The translations under genes and the position numbers were made by a program. DNA of 64,000 nt from Toxorhynchites rutilus septentrionalis (lineage: Eukaryota; Arthropoda; Insecta; Diptera; Culicidae). The DNA is taken from NCBI RefSeq assembly GCF_029784135.1, contig NC_073745.1:161399335-161463334 (forward strand). Direction: 5' to 3'. Of this stretch, positions 44,571 through 55,900 are shown in pieces. Numbering within the stretch: position 1 is the first letter of the stretch; the number at the start of each line of letters is the position of its first letter. Below the pieces are notes generated by a model. That model did not search any database, was not told where the DNA came from, and saw only the letters and a program-made list of their open reading frames with translations.

Positions 44571-44674
44571 GAATTTCCAGGCTCTTCTCGGCTGAAGGAG
44601 TCAGAGTAATGTCTCCATCGATCACTACGTGTCCCGGCATATTTGAACTATCATACTGTTTAAGACTGTTGCGT

Positions 44675-44686
44675 AAAGGAGGGGTG
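44675..44686 (+). other. gypsy polypurine tract and LTR start, duplicated
   Basis: AAAGGAGGGGTG ends the gypsy internal region 105 bp after the integrase stop. The purine run is a typical plus-strand primer site and TG would open the 3' LTR. The same 12 bases return at 49558-49569 after the R1-like element, followed by TCAGATCGTGCC. Confidence 0.65.
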
Positions 44687-44687
44687 A

Positions 44688-44712
44688 ACACGGTCCCTAT
44701 GAAGGACCGTGT
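44688..44712 (+). other. 5'-terminal hairpin of the R1-like element
   Basis: ACACGGTCC (44688-44696) pairs perfectly with GGACCGTGT (44704-44712) around the loop CTATGAA. It starts one base after the target duplication, so it is at the very 5' end of the element RNA. Confidence 0.7.
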
Positions 44713-44817
44713 CAACCCCTGCATGGCCTCACTGCTTGCATAGACAACCATGGGATCACTGATAGCGACAATGTACAACGAGCGGAGATAGCGGCCCGAA
44801 GTTGGGACCCAACAGAC

Positions 44818-45750
44818 ATGAATACCTTCGAACAATTTAACAGACGAAACGACGGTAATGAAGACACACCAACGGGAGAGGCGAGCGTGTTCGCAAGGAG
44901 CGGTAAGCTCCAGAGATCACCAATTCGCAACCAGACAGCCATAGCGAATCCTATAGGACACCAACAGCATCCACAACAAGGAGAGGCTAGCCTGATACAA
45001 ACGTATAAAGCCAACACCACCACTTCTTTAGAAGGGCTGCAGGTCGGGAGGTCAAGCTTGATGGAGGTCAAGAAAAAAGTGAACGAGCTCTACGAGTTCA
45101 TTAAGGACAAAAACAATGTCCATACTAAGATCAAACATTTAGTCACAAGCATCAAATCCGCCGTTACGGCTGCTGACCGCGAACAGAAGGAGATGATCAC
45201 GCGAGCAGAGGTTGGCGAACTGTCGAAAAACAGACGGAGAAACGGAAGAAGAAAGAAGAAAAGAAGAAAGGTGTGCAGGAGACAAAAAAAACCAGGCCCA
45301 GACGCGAGCGAAGTAAGGGAGATGCTCTGATCGTCGAGGTGAAGGAAGGAGTGACTTACGCATCACTCCTGCGGAAAGTAAGAGACGATCCGGAGTTGAA
45401 AGAACTGGGAGAGAATGTGGTGAAAACCAGGCGCACCCAGTAAGGAAAGATGCTCTTCGAGGTCAAGAGGGATCCGGCGGTCAAAAGTTCAGCCTTCAAG
45501 GAACTGGTTGCGAAGTCGCTCGGTGAGGAGGCGAAGGTGAGGGCTCTATCCCAGGAATCAGTGGTCGAATGCAGAAATCTCGACGAAATCACGACAGACG
45601 AGGAGTTAAGGCGCGAGTTAATAGAACAGTGTAAGCTGGACAATACACCAGGAAGGAAGGCGTATGGTGGCACGCAGACGGCGTCGATACGGCTCTCAAC
45701 AGTCGCATCCAATAAGATGGTAGAAACGATCAAAATAAAAGTTGGCTGGT
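44818..45750 (+). pseudogene. R1-like ORF1 (gag-like)
   Basis: ATG at 44818. The N-terminal part is low complexity, then a helical zone (SSLMEVKKKVNELYEFIKDK) and a basic stretch near 45225-45290, with a stop at 45328-45330 after a frame change. In another frame EVKEGVTYASLLRKV and FEVKRDPAVKSSAFKELVAK continue the protein, ending at VGWSVC near 45760. The CCHC knuckles expected next are absent; sequence passes straight into endonuclease. So ORF1 has a frameshift, a TAA after TRRTQ near 45441 and a lost C-terminus. Confidence 0.8.
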
Positions 45751-48642
45751 CGGTTTGCTCGCAGAGACAAAATGCGACGTTGCAATCATAGCGGAGCCGT
45801 ACCGAGTACCCCGTGATAATGGCAGCTGGGCGACGGATAGCTTAGGGATTGCTGCAATACAGGTGATGGGCAGATATCCTATCCAGGAAGTGGTTGGAGG
45901 TTCACATGAAGGTTTCGTAATCGCCAAAATTAATGAAATCTTCATGTGTAGTTGCTACGCACCCCCGAGATGGACAACTGAGCACTTCCACCAGATGCTA
46001 GACGCAATGACAGAGGAACTAATCGGTAGAACACCGATCGTCATTGGAGGCGACTTCAACGCCTGGGCGGTGGAGTGGGGAAGTAGGTGCACCAACATCA
46101 GAGGGTACAGTCTACTGGAAGCTCTAGCAAAGCTGGAAGTAACGTTACTGAACGAGATACCACCAGCACTTTCCGGAAAGATGGGCGCGAATCCATCATC
46201 GACGTTACTTTTTGCAGTCCATCGCTGTTGGCGAGTACGGAGTGGAAAGTGTGCGAGTCGTATACGCACAGTGATCACCAGGCGATCCGGTACAGAATCG
46301 GTCAACGAAACCACGTGCTAGTTCGGAGGACAACAAGTGGTGAGCGGAAGTGGAAGACGAATGCTTTCGACAAGGACCTTTTCGTCGAAGCACTTCGTCT
46401 AGCTAGCGGAGCTTCAGATTGGAACGCAGAAAAGTTGACAGATCTACTGGTGAGAGCATGCGACACTACCATGCCGAGGAAAGTTGTACCAAAAAATGGA
46501 AGACGCCCAGCTTACTGGTGGAACGACTCTCTTCGCAACCTTCGCGCTAGCTGTCTTCAAGCCAGAAGACGCGTTCAGAGAGCTCGAAATAGCGCTGATA
46601 GAGAGGAACGTAATACGGTTTACCGAGCAGCTAGAGCCGCCTTGAAACGGGGAATTACACTGAGCAAAGCGAACTGTTCCAAGGAGCTGTGCCGAGATGC
46701 AGATGCCAACCCATGGGGCAACGCGTATCGAGTCGTGATGGCGAAGATCAGAGGACCTGTGACGCCCGTCGAATCGTGTCCCGAGAAGCTGAAGGTCATT
46801 GTGGAGGGTTTATTTCCGATGCATGATCCTACGATATGGCCACCGACACCGTACGCCGAAATAGCTACCGAACGTTCTCAAGTTTCCAGTGAAGAACTGG
46901 TAGCAGTGGCGAAGAAACTGCAGGTAAACAAAGCGCCCGGCCCCGACGGAATCCCCAACGCGGCCTTGAAAACGGCGATTCAGGCGTTTCCGGACATTTT
47001 CAAGATAGTGCTACAGAAATGCCTGGATGATGGTCACTTTCCTAAGAAATGGAAGATCCAAAAGTTAGTGTTGCTGCCAAAACCAGGAAAGCCCCAGGGG
47101 GTACCAACATCCTATAGGCCTATATGCCTGCTGGATACTCTTGGGAAACTCTTAGAAAGGATTATCCTCAACAGACTGACGAAATGTACGGAGAGTGACC
47201 ATGGTCTGTCTAAGATGCAGTTTGGATTCCGGAAAGGTAGGTCCACCGTTGATGCTATCCGGACAGTGGTTGAAAAAGCAGAGAAGGCGTCACAGCAAAA
47301 GCGGAGGGGCGACCGACATTGTGCTATAGTAACGATCGACGTGAGGAATGCTTTCAACAGCGCTAGCTGGGAAGCCATTGCCGAGTCCCTACACCGTATG
47401 AAGGTTCCTGGGTACCTGTGCAGAATTCTAGGAAGCTACTTCCAGAACCGCGTCCTAGTCTACGAGACGAGCACGGGGCAGACAACGTTGAATATAACGG
47501 CCGGAGTCCCACAAGGCTCTATCCTGGGCCCAACGCTCTGGAACGTAATGTATAACGGAGTACTGAATCTGAAGCTTCCCAAAGGCGTGGAGATCGTGGG
47601 CTTCGCGGATGATATCGCTCTCACAGTGGCAGGCGAGACACTCGAAGAGGTGAAGATGCTTGCAACCGAGTCCATCGTCTCAGTAGGGAACTGGATGCAA
47701 GCAGCGAAACTGCAGATTGCTCATAATAAAACGGAAGTATTGTTGGTGAGTAACTGCAAAGCCGTGCAGCGAGCGGAAATCACAGTCGGGGAACACGTGA
47801 TAACTTCTAAGCGTAGGTTGAAATACTTGGGAGTTATGATCGACGACCGGCTGAATTTCAACAACCACGTCGACTACGTCTGCGAGAAAGCAGAGAAGTC
47901 CATTAGCGCGATAGCGAGAATAATGCCGAATAACGCAGGACCTTGCAGTAGCAAAAGTCGTCTCCTGGCTGCTGTATCCTCGTCCATACTGCGGTACGGA
48001 GCACCAGCCTGGTCTGCGGCTCTCGAAACCCACCGGAATCGTAGAAAACTGGACCGTACGTTTCGGCTCATGGCGATGTGAGTTGCGAGCGCGTATAGGA
48101 CGATCTCGTTGGAGGCAGTCTGCGTTATCGCCGGCATGATCCCTATTGGCATCACTCTGGCGGAAGACAGAGAGTGCTACAGACGAAAGGAAATCAGGGG
48201 TATCCGGAAAACAGCGAGAGTAGAATCACTCTTGAAGTGGCAGCAGGAATGGGACACGGCGGAGAAAGGCAGGTGGACGTATGGGCTCATACCGGTACTA
48301 TCGACCTGGCTGAACAGGAAGCACGGGGAGGTGAATTTTCATCTGACACAGTTCCTGTCTGGACATGGCTGCTTCAGGCAATATTTGCACCGGTTCGGGC
48401 ACGCAACGTCGCCACTCTGTCCGGAGTGTGAAGATGTGGAGGAAACACCAGAACACGTGGTATTTGTGTGTCCCAGGTTCACCGCAAGACGCGAGGGGCT
48501 GCCTGCCCTTCATGCCGGGAACATAGTGGAGAAAATATGTCGCGACGAGGGCACTTGGAACGCTGTGAACAGTGTAATCATACACATCATGTCCGAGCTA
48601 CAGCGGAAGTGGAGGGCCGACCAGCGTAGTAATAACCCCTGA
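45750..48642 (+). pseudogene. R1-like ORF2 (endonuclease and reverse transcriptase)
   Basis: The endonuclease lacks its first strand block, starting at LAETKCDVAIIAEPYRVP. IVIGGDFNAWAVEWGS and, after a frameshift near 46165, THSDHQAIRYRI carry further active-site residues. RT runs from KAPGPDGIP (46940) through GVPQGSILGPTLWN to the catalytic GFADDIA (47599-47616). A TGA at 48079-48081 replaces the Arg codon seen in copy A (MRVVSA). The C-terminal CCHC-like zone (LCPECEDVEETPEHVVFVCP) is intact and the frame closes at 48642. It lacks RNase H. Confidence 0.9.
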
Positions 48643-48689
48643 CCATAGAAGAGGAACAAATGCGAGGGTTGTTGCAAAGTGTAGTACCC

Positions 48690-49300
48690 CACGAGAGTCG
48701 TTGTGACGGAGTGCGCGTTATGTTGGAGGGCACTGCCTAATCGGCGCTCCGTTGGGAAGAGAAATCCAGCGAGGGTGGCTGTGACGGGGCGCGCGTCAAG
48801 TTTGAGGGCGCTTCCTAATCGGTTCACGTCTCGACAGGTGAGAAACCCCGCGAGGGTGACTGTGACGGGTTGCGCGTCAAGCTGGAGGGCAATTCCTAAT
48901 CGGTACACGTCTCAACGGGTAAGCGGAATCTGGAGAGCAGGGTCAAGAAAATGCTGGCAATGCCTGTTGGTGGATTGAGAGAGGAACATTGCGAGGGTCG
49001 TTTCGGCGGAGCGAGAGCCTAGGAGAGCATCATCAAATCGGTGGGTACCCCACGAGAGTTGCTGTGACGGAGTGCGCGTTATGTTGGAGGGCACTGCCTA
49101 ATCGGCGCTCCGTTGGGAAGAGAAATCCTGCGAGGGTGGCTGTGACGGGGCGCGCGTCAAGTTGGAGGGCGCTTCCTAATCGGTTCACGTCTCGACAGGT
49201 GAGAAACCCCGCGAGGGTGACTGTGACGGGTTGCGCGTCAAGTTGGAGGGCAATTCCTAATCGGTACACTTCTCGACGGGTAAAAGGAAGCCTGTGCAGC
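48690..49300 (+). repeat. 3' UTR tandem array of R1-like copy B
   Basis: GTGACGG starts at 48703, 48781 and 48862, then again at 49064, 49142 and 49223: two blocks of three units (78 and 81 bp steps), 361 bp apart. The first unit of each block has GGAGTGCGCGTTATGTTGGA; the others have GCGCGTCAAGTT. Same layout as copy A. Confidence 0.93.
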
Positions 49301-49566
49301 GGATGTGCGTGGCGGAGTACAACGGAAGCGTAAATGAGATGTATAGAGAAAAAGGGAAGGATCAACGCTAGTTAGCGTTGAAAGCTCGTGAAGTGCATGA
49401 GCACAGCCGCCCCCTGAAGTAGTCGCCTAGATGTGGTCCCGGGGGGAATGAAGCTACGAGTAGAGGGCTTGGTTTTTGTGGGTGCGATCCCCACTCGACG
49501 TCTGGGTTATCCCTTCCCAGATAAGGCTGGAAGAGCGTTCCTCACCTCTATAAAAAAAAAGGAGGG

Positions 49567-49790
49567 GTGTCAGATCGTGCCTAGTTCCGATCTTTATTAT
49601 TTAGATGTCTGTAGTAGTTGGTTACTCTATGCTCGTGCAGTGACCGTTAGCTTCGGAAACGGAGAGATAGATTAGCACGAACAGCGAGTCATTTACTCCA
49701 GTGCGATAATTAGATTGAACAGCGAGTGTGAGTGGATGTCGTTAGGAACTATTGGAAACTAGCAAAACACGGACGTGTTTTGGCTTTCTA
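49567..49790 (+). repeat. Possible gypsy 3' LTR, start
   Basis: TGTCAGATCGTGCCTAGTTC follows the polypurine tract once the R1-like insertion and one duplication are removed. No second LTR was found near the gag for comparison, so the right limit is a guess. Confidence 0.45.
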
Positions 49791-49799
49791 ATTCACATT

Positions 49800-49985
49800 C
49801 CGAAATCCTACAAGGCCCATCGAAAACTACTCCGCAAGCATCCTAAGGAGGTCAAATCTGAGGAAGACATGAATAAAAAGTGGGTTTCCGTATATAAGAA
49901 GCTGCAGCCAGATGTTGTACAGGACCTTATGAGTAGAGTTAAGCGTAAGGTACGAGCATATGGTTCTGGTATTGAAGTTGAATGA
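49800..49985 (+). pseudogene. Possible Tc1/pogo-type transposase C-terminus
   Basis: An open frame to TGA at 49983-49985 contains HPKEVKSEEDMNKKWVSVYK and LQPDVVQDLMSRVKRKVRAY. The pattern of a Trp in a helix, then LxxLMxRVxRRVxA resembles the C-terminal end of Tc1- or pogo-like transposases. Nothing catalytic is next to it. The upstream part of the frame joins LTR-like sequence, so its start is not genuine. Weak call. Confidence 0.4.
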
Positions 49986-50337
49986 AATAAATATGTCAGA
50001 AGCGTACTGTGCAGTCCCGAACTAACGTTGGGGAAAAGGGGTAGTGAAACCAGGTTTCCGCACGTCTTACCTGCTTGACGGTTGAAGAGTAAAAGGGGCC
50101 GAAATGACGTGGGTCGCTGCGATCAGCAGAAGTGGGCATTGATGTTTACAGCCAACGCGCAGGGTTGCCGTTTATGGTCAGCACATGACACACTGCCTCA
50201 TGTACTTCAGTCCGTGCCACACACTTACTAATGGATTATATTTTATTGTCTGAAAGTTTGAAAAGGATCGGTGAACTAGGTAATTTTCTACAGCATTTTC
50301 TTTTCCGTGATGCAACATGGAACACCCTGGGACACCC
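49986..50337. other. Unassigned spacer
   Basis: No feature recognised between the transposase-like frame and SINE copy 2. Confidence 0.4.
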
Positions 50338-50643
50338 TTTATTCCTTCTGTTACACTATTCAGTTAGACCGGATAGCGGAGACAGTTGATGTGATAATTG
50401 TTGTGTTATTAATAGCACAAACAGACTGGTTTTTCTGCAGTCAGTTGCAATCAGCAGAGCGTTTGTGGATGGAGAGAGGCCAGGACTCCAACTGTGGATC
50501 TTCATCATGGATGATTGTTGCGTGGACGTAGTTATTTCATAATAATACACAAGGATGGTCAACAGAGGGCCCTGAGATTTGGAATCGTGATCGATCGCTT
50601 AGTAAGCAAACACGCAAACTTTGTGCCTTTGTGTCTCACGGTA
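50338..50643 (-). mobile_element. SINE family B, copy 2
   Basis: On the minus strand GTTTGCTTACTAAGCGATCG, TCTCAGGGCCCTC, ACTACGTCCACGCAACAATC and CAACTGTCTCCGCTATCCGG follow in the same order as in copy 1 (17770-18062). The copies differ at perhaps one base in eight and by small indels. The B-box region is more mutated here (GATTCCAAATCTC). Confidence 0.7.
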
Positions 50644-51013
50644 ATTAAGGGGATTATGCCACAAAACAGATGATCGAACATTGATTCACACAAGCGCAAT
50701 GCACGAAGATTGGTGATTCATCATGTAGATCTAAAACTTGAGAAACCCACCGAAGTAAATGAATAGCTTCAAGACCATATGTCGTGAATCCGTGCAGGAC
50801 GAACGAAGGAGCATCCGTTGAAATATTATGGCAGCGGCATAAAAATATGCAGTTTCAAATACAAATCCGTCATCCATGATGCTATCCAACAAATAACGTC
50901 GCCGGCGAATTAAGAACTTAAGTTTCTCTGTCAAAACACAATTCTGTAAGAAACTGAAATGATTCAAATCAAAAGATCAATTTTGGGTTTTTGGCAATAA
51001 ATACTGATTATAT
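50644..51013. other. Unassigned spacer
   Basis: No supported feature. Confidence 0.4.
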
Positions 51014-51697
51014 GCTGGTTAGAAACTCCTCACCCCTCCCCCACGAAAAAGGAACCAAATTTGGCATGTGGAAGTTTTAAGGGGTAAGAAATGTTTTATG
51101 GTGATTCGACACTCCTCCCCTCTCTTTAAGGGGGGCTGCCATACAAAATAAACACAAATTTCTGCAAAACTCAAGAACTAATCGAGCAAACGGAACCAAA
51201 TTTGGCATGTGGAGGTTCTAGGGGGAAAGAAATGTTTTTATGGTGATTCGACACTCCTCCCCTCTCTTTAAGGATAGGCTGTCATACAAATGAAACACAA
51301 ATTTTTGCATATCCCGAGAACTAACCAAAGCAAAGGGGTAAGCACAAAACTCGAAGAAGCAATCGTCATTTTTGAGATGTTATTATTTTAGTATATTTTC
51401 TGTATCGAATATGTATTCCATGTAAGGAAGAAACATGTTATTTGCAAGTGATTGAAAAATGTTGAACAAGAATTGTGTCTGAAAACAATTTTACATTACA
51501 ATGACGAGTTTTGGTAGAAGTACTAGGAAATTTATAGTGAACGGAAATTGTAAAGGATCAATTAGAAGATGAATCAATCAAAACTTCGTGTTTTGGATCA
51601 ATGAACGTTTGCTTAGCAAGAAAACGTGAATGTTTGAAGGTATTGATAACAAAAAAACCATTTTGGGCGGAACGAAGTTTGCCGAGTCAGCTAGTTA
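51014..51697 (+). mobile_element. Helitron-like element, second copy
   Basis: Units start at GCTGCCATACAAAATAAACA (51135) and GCTGTCATACAAATGAAACA (51288), 153 bp apart, preceded by a partial unit. The 3' end GCGGAACGAAGTTTGCCGAG, TCAGCTAG at about 51694 matches the copy ending at 43211. The shared 3' 250 bp includes GAAACATGTTATTTGCAAGT and GTGAATGTTTGAAGGTATTG. The left limit is approximate. Confidence 0.6.
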
Positions 51698-51728
51698 TAT
51701 TTAAAATAATCCCAAATTAAAAGCAATT

Positions 51729-52072
51729 AACATCATTTTTCTGTGTTTTATTTTATATTTTTATGCAATAAAGATTGGGACATCAATTCTAAAACTAACA
51801 AATTAGCAACGACTTGAAATTCAAGTATTTTTGTCATAATGATTCTGAAGCATCATTGATTTGTAGTCTTGTAGTCACATTTCAGTTATTAACAGTTATT
51901 AACATCATTTTTCTGTGTTTTATTTTATGTTTTTATGCAATAAAGATTGGGACATCAATTCTAAAACTAACAAACTAGCAACGACTTGAAATTCAAGTAT
52001 TTTTTTTCATAACGATTCTGAAGCATCATTGATTTGTAGTCTTGTAGTCACATTTCAGTTATTCATATCGAT
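51729..52072. repeat. 172-bp unit, two tandem copies
   Basis: AACATCATTTTTCTGTGTTT starts at 51729 and 51901. The copies differ by only a few bases and an A/T-run length. No flanking element was recognised. Confidence 0.93.
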
Positions 52073-52534
52073 ACACATTCAGTATAGGGACCAGTAAAAT
52101 TGAGTGTAACTTTTCTCGAATTCGGAACGAGAGGCTGAGAAGAATGAGGGAAGGAGATTTTTCATACACGGACATGTTCCACTTTGCATCGTGCACATAT
52201 TTTCGTACGAGGCAAACCCGGTGAATCTTGTATTCAAAAAGAATAAAAAAGTACTTAGATATAATAAAAAAGTTTCCTTCGTGTCGCCCAGAGCAAGGGG
52301 AGCAAATGAAGTTCTCTATTAGATTTAGCAAAACTCGCCACATGTTTATGAGCGCGAACATTTCAGAAATGTTTTCTGCTTTTTCTGGGATCGATAATCT
52401 TCTGAGATTGTTATTTACTCTCTGAGGGTGTCATCTTCTTCCGGTATAAAATCATATTAATAATAATACGTTATATAGGAACATTCAATTATTGCTCAGC
52501 ACTGTCCTTCTTTGTGCAAAATCGGTGAGTGTAT
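52073..52534. other. Unassigned sequence
   Basis: No feature recognised. Confidence 0.4.
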
Positions 52535-52919
52535 GGCCCTGATTCTCGAATACACTTCACGGTGGAAACGAAATGAACGGCACGCCATTGAACTACGTTT
52601 TACGAGTTAGTGAAGTGTCGAAGATAATGATGAGTTTTCAGGCAGAATGAGCACTTTTTAAATAAAAAATCATTCATGAAAATTATCTTCTTCGTATCAA
52701 ACTGGTATTCAATATGAGTGGAAAACTTTGTTTTCTTCATGTGGTATAATAATCCCATACAAAAATCTCATCTGAAGATAATTTGATATTATAATGATAA
52801 ATTTAGTGGGAAACTAATCTCGCATCCAGATGTCTACACCGTACCGTTGTCATCGCGAATGTGTTTCATACCGTTTCCACCGTGAAGTGTATTCGTAGTG
52901 TATTCGAGAATCAGGCCCT
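52535..52919. mobile_element. MITE with GGCCCTGATTCTCGAATACA ends
   Basis: Left GGCCCTGATTCTCGAATACA, CTTCACGGTGGAAACG and the inverse on the right (CGTTTCCACCGTGAAGTG, TATTCGAGAATCAGGCC) form long inverted ends of roughly 36 bp; the right one has an extra repeated AGTGTATTCG. TAT or TA borders both sides. About 385 bp, no coding capacity. Confidence 0.8.
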
Positions 52920-55900
52920 ATACTAAAATGAAACCATTCACTTGGCAGAGACATTGCAGCTGAGTTTGTCTCATGCAAAATCGATATTACCATACTTCCG
53001 GAGAAGGGAATTCATTTTATGTTTGTTGACCTGCACACTGAGATGATGATTTCCAGTGATCATAATCGTGGTGAAGACGCGTTGAGATGATTATGTAACA
53101 TCTATATATTAGCCTCCAATCATTTGGAAACTGGCCAAAAATTTGTCATCTGCTCTCAAGCCACTAGCGTTAGGCTGACAACTGATCAAATAGAAAGACC
53201 TTTATTCTCTCGTGTTTTGCTACTAAAATAGAAACAAGTAAAAAGGCGTCACAAGTTGTAATTTAATTCCGAACACACAACAAAAGCTCCTTCACTGATT
53301 AATGAGAGAAAAATGTTATTCAAAAATGGATACCGATGAGATTTGGATTGCCGCTAGGAATCTATTATGAGATGGAGGAATGCGGCAAACCCCTTAAACT
53401 TTCATAACAACCAAACTTTTCTCTTTTTTGTATTTTTGTTCTAAAAGGAAACAAGCGCACAAGTGTCATTCAGACGTAAACAAGTTGTATCGTACTGTCG
53501 GCTATCAACTTCAGGCAGAGCTCTTTCTCTTCTTGTTAGTGTTTCTCAAAATGAGCAAGTTGGGATAATTTCTACCGGAACAAATTGGCTTGGAGTGGAA
53601 GTTAAATTTTGTTTCCGATTCTAAAAGTAGGGGAAATGACAAATCAGAAATTGTGCGAACCCTCCATTGATTGAAAGAGTCGGTGCCAGCTTTCCCAATT
53701 CGTGCTAATCATATTTATCGAATCTTGTTCGCGTTAGATGTATTTAGGTAACTGTATCCAGGTCACTCGTCATATTATTTCCAGAGGGCATGTTATTTGA
53801 TAATGATAAAAATAATACGATATATACCAGAAAGATGACATGATGTAGGTAGTTTCCTGTCCTTTTTTCAGTGCTTGGCGTACTTATCTATAGAACACTC
53901 TTCCATTTTCCCAGATTATTAATATTGAATATGTTTTGGAAAGGCCAAAAATAAAGATTGATTCAGTTGCAATCGGGACACTGGAGATCTTTGAGAATTT
54001 CGGGAAAATTTTGATCAAATGAAAATGCCGCGGTGTTAGAATGAAGAATGAAGAAATTGCGTATCTTGATCGTCAACCTGAGCTTTCATATAGTTTTCCT
54101 GTTCATCGTTTTATGGAAGGGCTAAGGATACAGACTTAAGTACTGAATTTGTTCTATGGAAACCTTTAAATGGTTGAAGTCACTACAACCAGGGAAGCCA
54201 TGATCTTCAAATGAGACACTGAAACACTTAACTATTATTTCTGCCTTTTCCGAAAATGAACCAGTACTCAGAATAACACGGAACCTATAGCTGAGTAAAT
54301 GACCGAGGGATAGTCAGGACTTTGGAAGTTTTGTACTGTTTTCTGACACTCACGTGCTCGTCTTCTTCATAAACAACTACCACGATGATGATATTTAATG
54401 GTATTATCAAAATACGTCTTCCTAGAAAAATGCCACACTTATTTTTTTCCTAAAAATTGCCATAAATTTTCCGGAGAATGGAATATTTGCAGAACATAAT
54501 ATAATTCCTTCAATATTGGAAATTGCTGTAATATAATGCTAGAGGCCACTCACTGAGTTTAATTCTAAAAAACACAAGTGAATCGAAACAACTGACGCTA
54601 TGGTTATTTTTATTTTGATTCTGTAATACGCCGGAACCTCAATCAGAATGTACGTGGCTTAGCGCCGCTACCAATAGAGAATTCGATAATCATTGTCCAG
54701 ACGAGCGAGAGAATGTGATCGAAAAGGATTCACAAAACCAGTAACCTGTGGAGTTGCGAATGATAGCATTCAAGGTAAATCCTTTCCCGAGTGCCGGAGG
54801 GAATCTATGGTACGATCGACTGCGTCCTGTGTTATCCGTGTCGTCCTCTGTTGTTGTGTTGATGTTTGTGTAATTTATTTAATAGATAATGGTATACAAT
54901 TAGGCTTTGATTTAGTGATTTGATGGTAACACGAAATGTAAATTAGTTGACGGAACATTTGCATCGTATTTTTGGACACCCGCTTCCACAGCAGATCGAA
55001 TGATTTATCGAAATGTTATATAAACATTTCTGCCGGTACAAATACTGCGGCGTTTCAATCATTTAAATCAACTTTAAGTGGAATATATTTAATTAGTACA
55101 TGATTCATCGTTGTTTGGTTTGGTTATCATGTTTATTTTTCTACTGCAAGTTTTCTGACTAAAGCATAATTGGTATGTTGCACTGCTAAATATATGGCAT
55201 GTCTCTGATGGTCTCGTGATTAGTGATACTAATGCTGCAATTAATTGCGAAAATTGTTCTAATTCGAGTTCGATTGCGCAAAATTAGAAGATTCGAACGT
55301 TAATGAAAACACTTTCTAGATCTACATTAAATATATTCATCACGCGGATTTAGAACACCACATCCGCAATATCCCCCTGCGAAATCTGCATTATTTGCGA
55401 ATGTACATTCATAGAGACGTAACTTACTATACAATTACTTCGAAGAATCTAATCACCGAATTAGAAGAATCATGTTCATGCCTCAATTTCCACTGATTCG
55501 CGCCGGCGGTGCGGCAGTCAAATGGTGGACTCTGGAAAATCCAATCTAATATGTAAATTAGAATGACATTTCAATTCGTTCCGGTCGGAAGACTCACCAC
55601 TCACATGGAAAAGTTTTGTGGGTCACTTCTCAGGGAACATTTCATTATTTATTCCAACGCAACCCAGAATTGGACGATTCCTGCGACGTCCGTTCTATAA
55701 TCTGAGGTCGGAGCCGCTCCGAGCTGGTCAAGTTCATGTTGCTCTTTCTGCTTCTGCTGCTGCTCGGATAAAGGTTCCCAGCGGAAAAGCGAAAGCAGAT
55801 TTACCGTCACACTCGGTGGAATGAAATTATAATTCCCAGCGTAGTTCCTGTGGATTCAAATTCGTCTAAATTGTTTTATTAAATTTAAATTCTTTTCAGC

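Larger units (their letters stand above)
44687..49560 (+). mobile_element. R1-like LINE, copy B, nearly full length
   Basis: Between the duplicated AAAGGAGGGGTG lie a 5' UTR opening with a hairpin, ORF1 from 44818, ORF2 to 48642, a 3' UTR with tandem arrays, a conserved 3' end (CCCACTCGACGTCTGGGTTA) and poly-A at 49552-49560. The length of 4.87 kb is close to full, but about 0.5 kb around the ORF1/ORF2 junction seems deleted. Family R1 by RT type and lack of RNase H. The target is not 28S rDNA. Confidence 0.88.
32830..49790 (+). mobile_element. Ty3/gypsy element dispersed by insertions
   Basis: Gag sequence (33191-33905) and the start of protease (to about 34005), protease end plus RT (41700-42423), integrase (43216-44570), a polypurine tract (44675-44684) and an LTR-like TG start at 49567 occur in the right order on one strand. 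Between them lie other repeats. I infer one element from order and strand; two different gypsy copies remain possible because no target duplication joins 34005 to 41700. Outer ends are uncertain. Confidence 0.55.

Noticed and set aside
44200..46393. Minus-strand open frames across 44200-46393
   Set aside because: They are antisense shadows of gypsy integrase and R1-like ORF1/ORF2.
44687..49560. Insertion into 28S rDNA, as expected for classical R1
   Set aside because: Flanks are gypsy sequence on both sides and the duplication does not resemble rDNA.
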